A stretch of 64,000 bases of DNA, taken from positions 2,961,241 to 3,025,240 of the forward strand of contig NC_021487.1 of NCBI RefSeq assembly GCF_000427095.1. The letters are read 5' to 3'. Numbering within the stretch: position 1 is the first letter of the stretch; every line of letters starts with the position of its first letter. A program made the position numbers and the translations under genes. The notes beneath the pieces were generated by a model that saw nothing but the letters and a program-made list of their open reading frames with translations, ran no database searches and had not been told where the DNA came from. The stretch is from Chthonomonas calidirosea T49. GTDB lineage: Bacteria > Armatimonadota > Chthonomonadetes > Chthonomonadales > Chthonomonadaceae. This document shows positions 45,871 to 54,674 of the stretch, piece after piece.

Positions 45871-46860
45871 CTACCGGCGGATGGAGGAAGGGGACGTTTG
45901 GTGATGTGCTGTTCTCACCGCCTCGATCTCCTCAAAAGTGCACAGCAAAAGGTCGCCCGGAAGGGTATGTTTGAGAGCGGCCATGGCCATGCCCATCTCT
46001 AGGCCAAGCGATATATTTTGTTGAAGATAGCCGTAGATAACCCCGGCGTCGAAGGCATCGCCGGCGCCCACTCTATCCACCACGTAGGCAATGGGGTAGG
46101 GGGCGGCGAAGTGCTCCCCGGAGGGGCTAAAGGCATAAGCGCCATCGCCTCCACAGGTCACCACTACGGTCTCGATGCCGTAGCGGTCGTGAAGAGCGCG
46201 CGCCATTCGCTCCTTCTCCTCCGTCAGCGCAAACAGCAGTCGTGCCTCTTCATGCGGCGCAATCAGCAGGTCTACGTAGGGGAGCAGCGGCTCGAGGGTG
46301 GTGCGTGCAGCTTCCGGAGACCAGAGGCGCGCACGATAGTTGGTGTCGAAGCAGACCCGCGTGCCCGCCCTTTTGGCGGCCTCGATGGCGTAGCGGACGG
46401 CGGCGGCGCATCGGGCGCTGAGGGCGGGGGTGATGCCGGTAACATGCAGCAGACGCGCCTCGGCGATGCGTTGGGCATCTACATCTTCCGGCCCAATGGC
46501 GCTCGCAGCGGAGGCGGCTCGGTCGTAGTAGACCTCGGTCGCGCGTGGCGCGACGCCAAAATCCAGAAAGTAGAGACCTGTGCGTGCTTTAGGGTCTGAA
46601 TCCCAAATAACGGCCGAAGTATCTACGCCCCAACGCCGCAGCTCGTTTTCAATGCGGCGCCCTAGGGGGGTATTGGGAAGGCGTGACCACCAACAGGCCC
46701 GCAGGCCGAGGCGGCAGAGGGCTACGGCCACATTCGATTCGGCTCCGCCGATTCGCACCTCCAATGAGGTGGCCTCTTCCAGCCGCATGTAGTGCGGCGG
46801 GCTAAGGCGCAGCATGGTCTCTCCAAACGTAATGACATCCCACCTTGTTTCGGAACGCAT
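45871..46860 (-). CDS. PfkB-family sugar kinase, probably 2-keto-3-deoxygluconate kinase
   Basis: 329 residues of the ribokinase fold. DVITFGETMLRLSPPHYMRL at the N-terminus and RIGGAESNVAVALCRLGLRA near 40 bind the sugar. VVDRVGAGDAFDAGVIYGYL near 260 is the PfkB signature with the catalytic Asp. Sequence details (GETMLRLSPP; Arg and Tyr in the sugar pocket) look most like KDG kinases that phosphorylate 2-keto-3-deoxygluconate from pectin or Entner-Doudoroff catabolism. Fructokinase is the main alternative. The role fits the GH28 and PL4 enzymes in the window. Confidence 0.82.
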   Translation of the reverse strand: MRSETRWDVITFGETMLRLSPPHYMRLEEATSLEVRIGGAESNVAVALCRLGLRACWWSRLPNTPLGRRIENELRRWGVDTSAVIWDSDPKARTGLYFLDFGVAPRATEVYYDRAASAASAIGPEDVDAQRIAEARLLHVTGITPALSARCAAAVRYAIEAAKRAGTRVCFDTNYRARLWSPEAARTTLEPLLPYVDLLIAPHEEARLLFALTEEKERMARALHDRYGIETVVVTCGGDGAYAFSPSGEHFAAPYPIAYVVDRVGAGDAFDAGVIYGYLQQNISLGLEMGMAMAALKHTLPGDLLLCTFEEIEAVRTAHHQTSPSSIRR

Positions 46861-46926
46861 CGTGAAACCCTTCCTCTTTTGAAATTAGGTGCACATTTAG
46901 CATACCTGGAACAAAAGGAGAACTAC

Positions 46927-46956
46927 TTGCAATTTAAGGGGGAGATAGGGTACAAT
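46927..46956 (+). promoter_or_regulatory. Predicted promoter upstream of pgl
   Basis: TTGCAA at 46927-46932, an 18-base spacer and TACAAT at 46951-46956. It would leave a 195-base leader before pgl. No riboswitch or hairpin with a U-tract is evident in the leader. Confidence 0.5.
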
Positions 46957-47158
46957 AGAAAATCAATAGGGTGAGGGGAAGCAAGAGGCGTGTTTTTTCT
47001 TCGTGTAACTTAACCGGTTCAGTTTCCACTAACCGCTGCTCCTCTATTGGCCTATGGAGAAAACAAAGCGTTCAGCTCGTTGAGACATCAGCTCAATGCG
47101 CACCAAGCGAAAGGTTTATCTACGCTCCTGTTGCTAGCTGTTTTTCGAGGTATTTGGA

Positions 47159-47926
47159 ATGACCATCTCTGTATGTGAAGACAAAGAGCAGTTGGCGCAA
47201 AAGGCCGCCAATCTCTTTCTTCAAATAGCCCAGCGCGCCATCGAGGAGCGCGGGCGCTTTGTTGCCGCCCTCTCCGGCGGCTCGACCCCCGAACGAACCT
47301 ACACGCTGCTTGCCCAGCCGGAGCGTGCCACACAGCTGGATTGGAATAAAGTCTACCTCTTTTTTGGAGACGAACGCTTTGTGCCTCATGATGACCCGCG
47401 CAGCAACTATCACATGGTGAAGCAGGCCATGCTCGATGCGCTGCCGCTGCCTGCCGGGCACGTTTTGGCGGTGCGCACCGATCTGCCCACCCCAGAGGCC
47501 GCGGCCGAGCACTACGAACAGATGCTGCTGGCCTTCTTTGCCCTGCCCGACCGTCAGACGCTGCCCCGGTTTGACCTCGTGTTTCTAGGCCTCGGCGACG
47601 ATTGCCATACCGCCTCTCTCTTTCCCAGCGCTGCCGCCCTCACCGAAAGAAAGCGCCTGGTGGTCGCTACACCGCCTGGCACGCTGCCACCCCCTGTAGA
47701 CCGCATTACTTTTACCTTCCCGCTCATTAATGCGGCTCGGCAGGTGGTGTTTTTGGTGGCGGGTAGCAATAAGGCGAAAACGTTGTACCGTGCGCTAGTA
47801 GAACGCCCGCCGATCTGGCTTTGCCCCGCTGTGGGCATCCGCCCTGCCGATGGCGAACTGCTATGGCTGGTGGATAAGGAGGCCGCTAGCCTCTTGCCGC
47901 CTGAACAGCTTAACCCACAGCGGTGA
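47159..47926 (+). CDS. pgl: 6-phosphogluconolactonase
   Basis: 255 residues of the NagB/SugE-like fold. Motifs are VAALSGGSTPERTYTLLA near 40, VYLFFGDERFVPHDDPRSNY near 70 and FLGLGDDCHTASLFPSAA near 150, where the catalytic His is found. The usual 'GxDGHTASL' reads GDDCHTASL here, a small change (Gly to Cys before His). It hydrolyses 6-phosphogluconolactone in the oxidative pentose phosphate path. zwf and gnd are not in the window. The ATG at 47159 has GAGG about ten bases upstream. Confidence 0.9.
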   Translation: MTISVCEDKEQLAQKAANLFLQIAQRAIEERGRFVAALSGGSTPERTYTLLAQPERATQLDWNKVYLFFGDERFVPHDDPRSNYHMVKQAMLDALPLPAGHVLAVRTDLPTPEAAAEHYEQMLLAFFALPDRQTLPRFDLVFLGLGDDCHTASLFPSAAALTERKRLVVATPPGTLPPPVDRITFTFPLINAARQVVFLVAGSNKAKTLYRALVERPPIWLCPAVGIRPADGELLWLVDKEAASLLPPEQLNPQR

Positions 47927-48064
47927 AAAACACCTAGATCTCGTTCGTGGCTTTTCCTCCTCTCAGGCAGAGTGCCTTACTTGCGGTAAAATAATCTTTA
48001 GCGTCCGGATGTCGCCTTAAGCCTCTTTTGGATGGTGGGCGGGAGAGCCTAACGCAAAGAACAG

Positions 48065-48090
48065 ACAGACCGCTTGGAGCGGTGTCTGTC
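48065..48090 (+). promoter_or_regulatory. Leader hairpin before the 86-residue gene
   Basis: ACAGAC-CGC, loop TTGGA, GCG-GTGTCTGT forms a stem with a short bulge, ending about ten bases before the ribosome site of the next gene. No U-tract. May influence translation of the small gene. Confidence 0.3.
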
Positions 48091-48109
48091 GTCGTTGAGA
48101 GGAGAGCGC

Positions 48110-48370
48110 ATGAAAGCCCAAATACTCGGAATGCGTCCTGGAGAACCGTGTGTGTTGGATGAGGAAGGCAGACGGGTTGGATTGATCTTACGCATCGTGC
48201 CGGAGACCCCAGAAGAAGTTGCCGAGCTGAAGCGGTTTTGCCGTCTTACCGAGGCGTTCACGTTTGTGATTGACGAGGAGTATCGCCTCAATCAAAGCCA
48301 ATGCACGCCGGTATACGGCGAGCGCAGCTTCGCACTGGTCTCCACGCACGGGTTGGAAGAGCTTGTTTAA
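48110..48370 (+). CDS. Small hypothetical protein
   Basis: 86 residues. Charged and soluble with no membrane segment: MKAQILGMRPGEPCVLDEEG at the start and a basic-acidic alternation after. LILRIVPETPEEVAELKRFC suggests a strand followed by a helix. No family recognised. GAGGAG precedes the ATG by six to seven bases. It lies 75 bases before tpiA in the same direction, so the two may be co-transcribed. Confidence 0.6.
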   Translation: MKAQILGMRPGEPCVLDEEGRRVGLILRIVPETPEEVAELKRFCRLTEAFTFVIDEEYRLNQSQCTPVYGERSFALVSTHGLEELV

Positions 48371-48445
48371 CCCCCTATCGTCCTCTCTGGGATACGGGGT
48401 AGAGCGACAATAAATAAATAGAATGAAGAGAACGAAGGAGTAAGA

Positions 48446-49252
48446 ATGCGCAGAGGAGTGATCGCTGGCAACTGGAAGATGCACTGCACTTTGGAGGAGA
48501 CGCGCCGCCTGTTAGAGGAGTTGCTGCATCGTCTGGAAAGCCAGCCAGCTTGCGAGGTGGTTGTCTGCCCGCCGTTTACGGCTTTAAGCACCGCGGCCGC
48601 ATTGTTGCACAACACCCCTGTGAAACTTGGCGCTCAAGACCTTTTTTGGAAGGAAAAGGGAGCCTATACCGGCCAGATCGCCCCGGGGATGCTGGTGGAT
48701 GTGGGGTGCGAATATGTGATTATCGGGCATTCGGAGCGCCGCGGGCGCTTCGGCGTGCCCGAGCCGGATTTCGATGCAACGATTCTGGCCTATTTTGGGG
48801 AGAGCGATGCCACAGTGAACCGAAAGCTGCGGGCGGCTCTCGCCGCTGGCCTCACGCCCATCTGCTGTGTGGGCGAGACGTTGACAGAACGGCAAGCCGG
48901 CCAGACCGATGCGGTCATCAGAAGGCAAACGCGCGCGGCTTTGGAGGGCATCAGCGAGGGGGATGCGCGGAAAATCGTTTTCGCCTATGAGCCGGTTTGG
49001 GCGATCGGCACGGGCGAGGTGTGCGCTGCTGGGGAAGCCAACCGTGTATGTGGGCTTATTCGCACTGCCGTGGGCGAGGTGGCCGGATCCGATGCCGCGG
49101 CTGCCGTGCGCGTGCAGTATGGCGGCAGCGTGAAACCGGAGAACGCCGCCGATCTCCTCGTGCAGCCGGAAATAGATGGTGCTCTTGTTGGTGGGGCCAG
49201 CTTAAAGGCGGCCGATTTCCTTGCGATTCTTCACGCCTACCCTGCATCCTAG
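48446..49252 (+). CDS. tpiA: Triosephosphate isomerase
   Basis: 268 residues. The catalytic residues are visible: Asn and Lys in VIAGNWKMHCTLEE, His in YVIIGHSERRGRFG near 100, and Glu in FAYEPVWAIGTGEV near 180 where loop 6 closes. VRVQYGGSVKPENAADLL and GALVGGASLKAADF bind phosphate. It interconverts dihydroxyacetone phosphate and glyceraldehyde 3-phosphate. Slightly longer than the usual 250 because of an insertion (FGVPEPDFDATILAYFGES) between the catalytic His and the next helix. Confidence 0.95.
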   Translation: MRRGVIAGNWKMHCTLEETRRLLEELLHRLESQPACEVVVCPPFTALSTAAALLHNTPVKLGAQDLFWKEKGAYTGQIAPGMLVDVGCEYVIIGHSERRGRFGVPEPDFDATILAYFGESDATVNRKLRAALAAGLTPICCVGETLTERQAGQTDAVIRRQTRAALEGISEGDARKIVFAYEPVWAIGTGEVCAAGEANRVCGLIRTAVGEVAGSDAAAAVRVQYGGSVKPENAADLLVQPEIDGALVGGASLKAADFLAILHAYPAS

Positions 49253-49413
49253 CTTCCTTGCTGATACGCGAAGTGGGCACTGTTGGGCTGATCGGCGATC
49301 CCGCTTCTATCTAGGTGCGTCTCCGGATAGTTTGTGGCTAACGTTTGGTGGCAGGAGAAAGAGGCTCTTTTATTAAATATAAAAGACCAAAAAACTTTGA
49401 GTGCAGGAGCCTG

Positions 49414-52230
49414 ATGATGAAGGTTCAGAAAGCTCTCGTCCTGCTACCCCTTGCGGTAGCCCTTTCCCTTCCGAGTCCCGCGTTCGCCACGCACAGAGCG
49501 CGGGCCGAATCGCCTTTTGGGGAACGACAGAAAATCCTCTTCGACGCCAATTGGCGTTTCTTCCGCGAGCCCACACCGCATTTGGAGAAAACCGTTCCGA
49601 TTACGGATTGGGTCTACCTTCCCATAGAGGAAGGGGCCGGCGACGCAAGGGTGCTGGCGGATCCCAATCTAGATACCTCGGCAGGTGGCTGGAAGCCCGT
49701 CAAAACCGGCACCGATGTGTTCGAGGGGAGGGTGGGCTTTGCCTGGTTTCGCACCACGCTGCCCCCTATCGCGCCGCCACCGAAAGGCTACTCTCTCTAT
49801 CTTCTCTTTGAGAACGTAGATGATAACGGCACGGTGTACCTAAACGGCAAGAAGCTCTACTACCATGAGGGCTATGGAGAGCCTTTTGTCGTTCCGCTGG
49901 CCGAAGCGTGGCGCTCAAACGGCCCGAATCTGCTGGCTGTACAGGTGGATAACGCTGGGGGCGGCCCGGGCGGAATTTTGGGCGATGTGTTTTTAGGCTA
50001 TGCCAAAGGCGCTGACATAGGGAGCGGTGCCGCGCAACCCGATTTTAACGATAGCTCCTGGCGCATTGTGCATTTGCCTCACGATTATGTCATCGAGGGA
50101 CGTTTTGACCCCAAGGCGAGCGTCTCTCACGGTTTTCTTCCCACGCCACCAGCTTGGTATCGCAAAACCTTCTATCTGCCAGCGTCCGATCGAGGCAAAA
50201 GCCTTTGGCTCTACTTCGAGGGCGTCTTCCGAGATAGCGACGTCTGGCTCAACGGCAAATTTCTCGGAAACCATCCGAGCGGCTACACAAGCTTTTTCTA
50301 CAACATCGCGAAGGCCGCTCACTTTGGCGGCAAAAACGTGTTGGCCGTGCATGTAGACCCCGGCAACTACGAGGGATGGTGGTATGAAGGGGGCGGAATC
50401 TATCGACATGTGTGGCTCATCGTTACGAACCCCGTGCATATCGCGCAGTGGACGACCTTTGTGAACCCGCAGGTGGTTGGGGACGATGTGGAACACCCCG
50501 CTATGGCGCAGGTGAATGTGCACACCACTGTGGAGAACGACACCGATGCCGAGGCTGCGTGTCGCCTGCAGTTTCGTGTGCTTGATGCGGAGAACCACCT
50601 CGTTGCCCAGACGGACAGCACGGTGAGTATTCCGCCCAACGGCACACGCAAAGTGGCCGTTCTCCTGCCGCTTCATGCGCCTCATCTTTGGTCTTTAGAG
50701 AGCCCCTATCTTTATAAGTTGCAGATAAGCGTTTTGCGAGATGGACGCATCGTAGATGGCAACGAAACCAACTTCGGAGTGCGTACCATTCGGTTTGACC
50801 CCAACCAAGGCTTTTTCTTGAACGGCAAGCATGTGGAGCTACAGGGCACCTGCAACCATCAAGATTTTGCGGGTGTGGGGATCGGCATGCCCGACTCGTT
50901 GCTGGAGTGGCGCATTCGTAAACTGAAAGAGATGGGCAGCAACGCCTATCGCTGTTCGCACAACCCTCCTGCTCCAGAACTGCTCGACGCTTGTGATAGA
51001 ATAGGCATGTTGGTAATGGACGAAAACCGGCACCTCGGCGACGTCTACACGCCAAAGACGCCCCCGAATGCTCCCTACTCCGATCTCTCCGACCTCGCCT
51101 CCATGGTACGTCGCGATCGCAACCACCCCTGCATCATTCTCTGGTCGCTCTGCAATGAAGAGGGCATTCAGGGCACGCCGGCAGGGGAGCGTATGGGCGC
51201 GGCCATGAAGAAAGTCGTGGAATCGCTCGACCCTACTCGCCCCGTCACTGCGGCGATGAACGGAGGATGGGGCTATGGCCTGTCGCATGTGCTGGATGTG
51301 CAGGGCATCAACTACTCCTATGGGGTGTACGACTCCTTTCACCAGTCACATCCCGATTTTCCCATCGTCGGCAGTGAGATCGGCAGCGATGTGAGCGATC
51401 GGGGTATTTATGCCAACGACCCCGCGAAGGGCTATGTCAGCGCCTACAACAACGCCGAGAACACCTGGAAAAGCGTGGCCACCCATCCCTTTGTGGCCGG
51501 TGGGTTCGTGTGGACGGGATTCGACTACAAAGGGGAACCCTCGCCCTATGGCTGGCCCTGTGTCAACTCCCATTTTGGCCTGATGGACCTGTGTGGCTTC
51601 CCAAAAGACGACTACTATTACTATAAGGCCTGGTGGGACCAAGAGCATCCCCTCGTCCATCTGTTTCCACATTGGAACTGGCAGGGTAAAGAGGGACAGC
51701 CTATAGACGTGTGGTGTTACAGCAACTGCGATGCGGTGGAGCTGTTCTTAAATGGGAAGAGCTTGGGCAAAAAAGAGATGCCAAAATATTGGCATGTGGA
51801 ATGGCACGTGCCCTATTCACCGGGCGTTCTAGAGGCAAGAGGCTATCGAAATGGCCAGGTCGTTGCGACGGATCGTGTAGAGACCACAGGGCCGCCTGCG
51901 GCCATTCGGCTTACGACGTCTACACCCACGATAAAGGCGGATGGTGAAGAGGTCGGCATCGTGGAGGTCGCGATTGTGGATGCGCAGGGGCGGGTTGTTC
52001 CTACGGCCGATAACCTGGTTCATTTTCGGGTGCGCGGGGCCGGCAGCATCGCCGGAGTGGGAAACGGTGACCCAAGCGACCACGAGCCGGATCAGGCCAA
52101 CTATCGTCATGCGTTCAACGGCCTGTGCTTGTTGGTGGTGCGTGCCGGCAACCGACCTGGGAGCATTGAGGTAGAGGCGACCTCCGAAGGGCTGCGTTCA
52201 GCGCATCTCCGCCTGGAGGCGGTGCGCTAA
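49414..52230 (+). CDS. Secreted GH2-family glycoside hydrolase (beta-galactosidase-like)
   Basis: 938 residues. A signal peptide occupies the first 25 residues (ALVLLPLAVALSLPSPAFA). The sugar-binding domain follows, with two jelly-roll-like segments (WFRTTLPPIAPPPKGYSLYL and WYRKTFYLPASDRGKSLWLY). Then come the immunoglobulin-like domain and the TIM barrel with FDPNQGFFLNGKHVELQGTC and the GH2 acid/base motif IILWSLCNEEG. The nucleophile is probably the Glu of PIVGSEIGSD. C-terminal Ig-like domains follow. Substrate could be beta-galactoside, glucuronide or mannoside. Start at 49414 because CAGGAG lies upstream. Confidence 0.87.
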   Translation: MMKVQKALVLLPLAVALSLPSPAFATHRARAESPFGERQKILFDANWRFFREPTPHLEKTVPITDWVYLPIEEGAGDARVLADPNLDTSAGGWKPVKTGTDVFEGRVGFAWFRTTLPPIAPPPKGYSLYLLFENVDDNGTVYLNGKKLYYHEGYGEPFVVPLAEAWRSNGPNLLAVQVDNAGGGPGGILGDVFLGYAKGADIGSGAAQPDFNDSSWRIVHLPHDYVIEGRFDPKASVSHGFLPTPPAWYRKTFYLPASDRGKSLWLYFEGVFRDSDVWLNGKFLGNHPSGYTSFFYNIAKAAHFGGKNVLAVHVDPGNYEGWWYEGGGIYRHVWLIVTNPVHIAQWTTFVNPQVVGDDVEHPAMAQVNVHTTVENDTDAEAACRLQFRVLDAENHLVAQTDSTVSIPPNGTRKVAVLLPLHAPHLWSLESPYLYKLQISVLRDGRIVDGNETNFGVRTIRFDPNQGFFLNGKHVELQGTCNHQDFAGVGIGMPDSLLEWRIRKLKEMGSNAYRCSHNPPAPELLDACDRIGMLVMDENRHLGDVYTPKTPPNAPYSDLSDLASMVRRDRNHPCIILWSLCNEEGIQGTPAGERMGAAMKKVVESLDPTRPVTAAMNGGWGYGLSHVLDVQGINYSYGVYDSFHQSHPDFPIVGSEIGSDVSDRGIYANDPAKGYVSAYNNAENTWKSVATHPFVAGGFVWTGFDYKGEPSPYGWPCVNSHFGLMDLCGFPKDDYYYYKAWWDQEHPLVHLFPHWNWQGKEGQPIDVWCYSNCDAVELFLNGKSLGKKEMPKYWHVEWHVPYSPGVLEARGYRNGQVVATDRVETTGPPAAIRLTTSTPTIKADGEEVGIVEVAIVDAQGRVVPTADNLVHFRVRGAGSIAGVGNGDPSDHEPDQANYRHAFNGLCLLVVRAGNRPGSIEVEATSEGLRSAHLRLEAVR

Positions 52231-52236
52231 GCTAAT

Positions 52237-52270
52237 AAGAGGAAAGGCTCATCATGGAGCCTTTCCTCTT
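52237..52270. terminator. Bidirectional terminator between GH2 and cheX
   Basis: A perfect 14-bp inverted repeat (AAGAGGAAAGGCTC / GAGCCTTTCCTCTT) with a 6-base loop, between the convergent GH2 and che transcripts. Only a weak U-tract (TTATT on the minus strand, CTTGGG on plus), but the stem is strong and the place is right for both ends. Confidence 0.7.
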
Positions 52271-52304
52271 GGGTAGGCACTCGAAAAAAGTGGAAGGGTC
52301 GAGG

Positions 52305-52766
52305 CTAGCTTTCTTGTAAGCTTACCGTGATCTCGATCTCGCCGAAATCGGTGCAGAGAGGCACCACAAGGGCGGGGATATCGAGAGTGGTCATCTTCAC
52401 ATTGGTGCCTCGCACAATGGTTGGGGGGGTGATGTTGCACGGAAAACCGGCTTCCGCGAGGAGGGTAGCTGCGTTGCCGGTAACCATGTTGCCTAGCTCG
52501 GCGATGGCGCTTGCTGCGAGTTGATCAAACGTCCTTACAGGCTGGCCTAGCATGTGCGAGGCGATCTTGTCCGCCGTGATAAGGCTCATACCGTAGATCA
52601 CCTGTCCCTCTACCTTTCCGGTCACCCCGGTGATGATGTTGCACTGTTGGCTTGTGAAGATGGAGGGACGCATAGAAAGCGTGCCTTTCGCGGGTTTGCT
52701 GCCCAGCACCATCTCCAGCACTTGGAAGGCCGCCGATATAAAGGGGTTGATATATTGAACTTTCAT
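52305..52766 (-). CDS. CheX-like chemotaxis phosphatase
   Basis: 153 residues, the size of CheX. The CheC/CheX/FliY active-site helix is ASAIAELGNMVTGNAATLLA with Glu and Asn correctly spaced, present once as in CheX. The rest forms the alternating beta-sheet typical of the family (GKVEGQVIYGMSLITADKI, EIEITVSL). The enzyme dephosphorylates CheY-P. Last gene of the che cluster, 41 bases after cheY. A CheC-like reading is excluded by the single motif. Confidence 0.87.
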   Translation of the reverse strand: MKVQYINPFISAAFQVLEMVLGSKPAKGTLSMRPSIFTSQQCNIITGVTGKVEGQVIYGMSLITADKIASHMLGQPVRTFDQLAASAIAELGNMVTGNAATLLAEAGFPCNITPPTIVRGTNVKMTTLDIPALVVPLCTDFGEIEITVSLQES

Positions 52767-52807
52767 GGTCTGTTTTTTCTCCGTTCGGTTAGTTGAGTTC
52801 TTAGGGT

Positions 52808-53173
52808 TTAGACACCAATGATCTTTTGTACGGCCTCCAGTACCTTATCGGGTTGGAACGGCTTGACAATAAAGTCTTTCGCGCCAGCCGCAACCGCTTC
52901 GAGCACCATCTGCTTCTGGCCCATGGCCGTACACATGATGATATTGGCCTGAGGATCGATCTTCTTGAGTTCGCGAACGGCGGTTATTCCATCCATCTCT
53001 GGCATGGTGATATCCATGGTCACGAGGTCGGGCTTTGTTTTCTGGTAAAGGTCCAACGATTCCAGCCCGTTGGAGGCCTCGGCAACGACCTGGTAGCCGT
53101 TTTTTTCTAAGATGTTTTTAAGGGTAACGCGCATAAAGAGCGCATCGTCGGCAATCAATATCTTCTTAGCCAT
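52808..53173 (-). CDS. cheY: CheY response regulator
   Basis: 121 residues, a stand-alone receiver domain. Acidic pocket KILIADDALFMRVTLKNIL, phosphoacceptor Asp in LVTMDITMPEMDGITAVREL, Thr in IIMCTAMGQKQMV and Lys in DFIVKPFQPDKV are all in place. CheY-P binds the flagellar switch or, with pili, a motor adaptor. GGAG precedes the start. It lies between cheR and cheX in the operon. Confidence 0.93.
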   Translation of the reverse strand: MAKKILIADDALFMRVTLKNILEKNGYQVVAEASNGLESLDLYQKTKPDLVTMDITMPEMDGITAVRELKKIDPQANIIMCTAMGQKQMVLEAVAAGAKDFIVKPFQPDKVLEAVQKIIGV

Positions 53174-53180
53174 CGTATTC

Positions 53181-54092
53181 CTATCTCCTTAACTTGCTGT
53201 AGGTTCGTTCTAGGGGTTTCTGGTGGGGCGTTTCCCCAGTTTTTCGATAAAAGAAAGGCAGAGGGGAATCGAAACCGATCTCGCGATAGCGAAAAATTCG
53301 TTCCGATCCGCCTACAAAAAGGTATCCGCCGGGCTTCAAGGCCTCGTAGAAGCGTTGATAAAGCGCCTCTTTGGCCTCTTCGGTGAAGTAGATCACCACG
53401 TTGCGACAGCAGATAAGGTCAAAATCCTTTTCGAAAGGGTCACAGAGGAGGTTATGCGCGCGAAATGTGACCCGTTCTCGAATGCGAGGACATAGGGTAT
53501 AGCAGGCGTCTGTATCGGCTGGGAGGCTGGTGTTTGGCGTGCCCTGGAAATAGCGCTGCAGAATAGAGGGATCCACGTGGCGCACATCGGCGCGTGTAAA
53601 CCGCCCTTGCTGCGCCTTCTTTAAAATGGAGCGGTCTAAGTCGGTCGCGAGTATTTTATGCGGCCTCTCTGGGGCAAGTTGATCGAGCAGAATGGCCAAC
53701 GAATACGGCTCGGCACCGTAGGAGCAGCCAGCGCTCCATACGCGGAGAGGGCCTCCCTTCGCCAAAAGCTCGGGCAATATATGGGTTCGGAGCTCCTCCC
53801 ATTTCTCCGGGTTTCTAAAGAGCTCCGACACGTTGATCGTCAGTCGGTCGAGAAACAGGGCGTACTCTTGCGGATCGTGTTCGAGCAGGGCGTAATACTC
53901 CATAAAGCTCTTCTTGCCAGCGCGTTCCACCAGGCCCCAAAGCCTGCGGTGCATCTGCTGCTGTCGGTAGAGGTTCAGGTCAATGCCGGTTTTCCGAAGG
54001 ATGTGCGCTTTAAACTGGCTATAGTCTGCGGTTTCCAGGTAACGCGCATCCGTCTCTTCATTTTCTTGCAGGTAAGTCTTTGCAATCGCCAT
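53181..54092 (-). CDS. cheR: CheR methyltransferase
   Basis: 303 residues. The N-terminal helical domain has DYSQFKAHILRKTGIDLNLY and RRLWGLVERAGKKSFMEYYA. The SAM-binding domain has VWSAGCSYGAEPYSLAILL near 115, ILATDLDRSILKKAQQGRF, and DFDLICCRNVVIYFTEE near 235. The CheR beta-subdomain is short. It methylates receptor glutamates with S-adenosylmethionine. The opposing methylesterase CheB is not in the window. cheY starts eight bases after its stop. Confidence 0.93.
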   Translation of the reverse strand: MAIAKTYLQENEETDARYLETADYSQFKAHILRKTGIDLNLYRQQQMHRRLWGLVERAGKKSFMEYYALLEHDPQEYALFLDRLTINVSELFRNPEKWEELRTHILPELLAKGGPLRVWSAGCSYGAEPYSLAILLDQLAPERPHKILATDLDRSILKKAQQGRFTRADVRHVDPSILQRYFQGTPNTSLPADTDACYTLCPRIRERVTFRAHNLLCDPFEKDFDLICCRNVVIYFTEEAKEALYQRFYEALKPGGYLFVGGSERIFRYREIGFDSPLPFFYRKTGETPHQKPLERTYSKLRR

Positions 54093-54107
54093 TTCACAGC
54101 CTCCTTT

Positions 54108-54674
54108 TTACGCTGCCTTTGCCAGTGAGGACGGGTTTATAGATTTCCATCGTGGCGCTTTCTCCGCAGCTCCGAGGGCAGCAAGCAACCGCTCCGCTTG
54201 TCCTGGAATCCGCACATAGACGCGCCCATCGCCATAAAAGAGAAGCGTCCTGCCCACATTTCCTCCTAGGTCTGCCGCCACAATGGGCAGTCCAAAGCGG
54301 GCTAGCTCCTGCTGCACGGCCTCCACATTGCGCGGCCCGATGTCAAGTTTGCTGATGGTGCCAAACCCTTTAAAGATCTGCCCACCGCCGGCCAGAGCCA
54401 CTCGCATTCGGGAGCGGAGGGCCCCTTCTTTCTGTAGCTTTTCAATGAGTTGAGGAACCGCGATGTCGGCGTAACGCGGGTCGTCGTCCTCCGGATTTGT
54501 GCGGTTGGGTAAAACCACATGGGCCATGCCGGCCAGAGACAAGACCGGATCGTAGATGCAGACGCCGACACAGCTGCCTAAGCCCAAAGCGATCAAGAGC
54601 GAGTTTTCTGAGCGGCATATTTTGACCTCAGCCATTCCAACCGTTATCTTTTCACTCAATGGGGCGCTCTCCAT
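54108..54674 (-). CDS. cheD: CheD chemoreceptor glutamine deamidase
   Basis: 188 residues. The catalytic Cys lies in LGLGSCVGVCIYDPVL, the His in LAGMAHVVLPNR, and the Thr-containing loop follows; the core ALAGGGQIFKGFG and GPRNVEAVQQELARFGLPIV are typical. CheD deamidates receptor glutamines and binds CheC. The assigned ATG overlaps cheC by 23 bases. A second ATG 13 codons on (54635) is an alternative, but homologues usually keep the 'ITVGMAEV' strand that precedes it. Confidence 0.92.
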   Translation of the reverse strand: MESAPLSEKITVGMAEVKICRSENSLLIALGLGSCVGVCIYDPVLSLAGMAHVVLPNRTNPEDDDPRYADIAVPQLIEKLQKEGALRSRMRVALAGGGQIFKGFGTISKLDIGPRNVEAVQQELARFGLPIVAADLGGNVGRTLLFYGDGRVYVRIPGQAERLLAALGAAEKAPRWKSINPSSLAKAA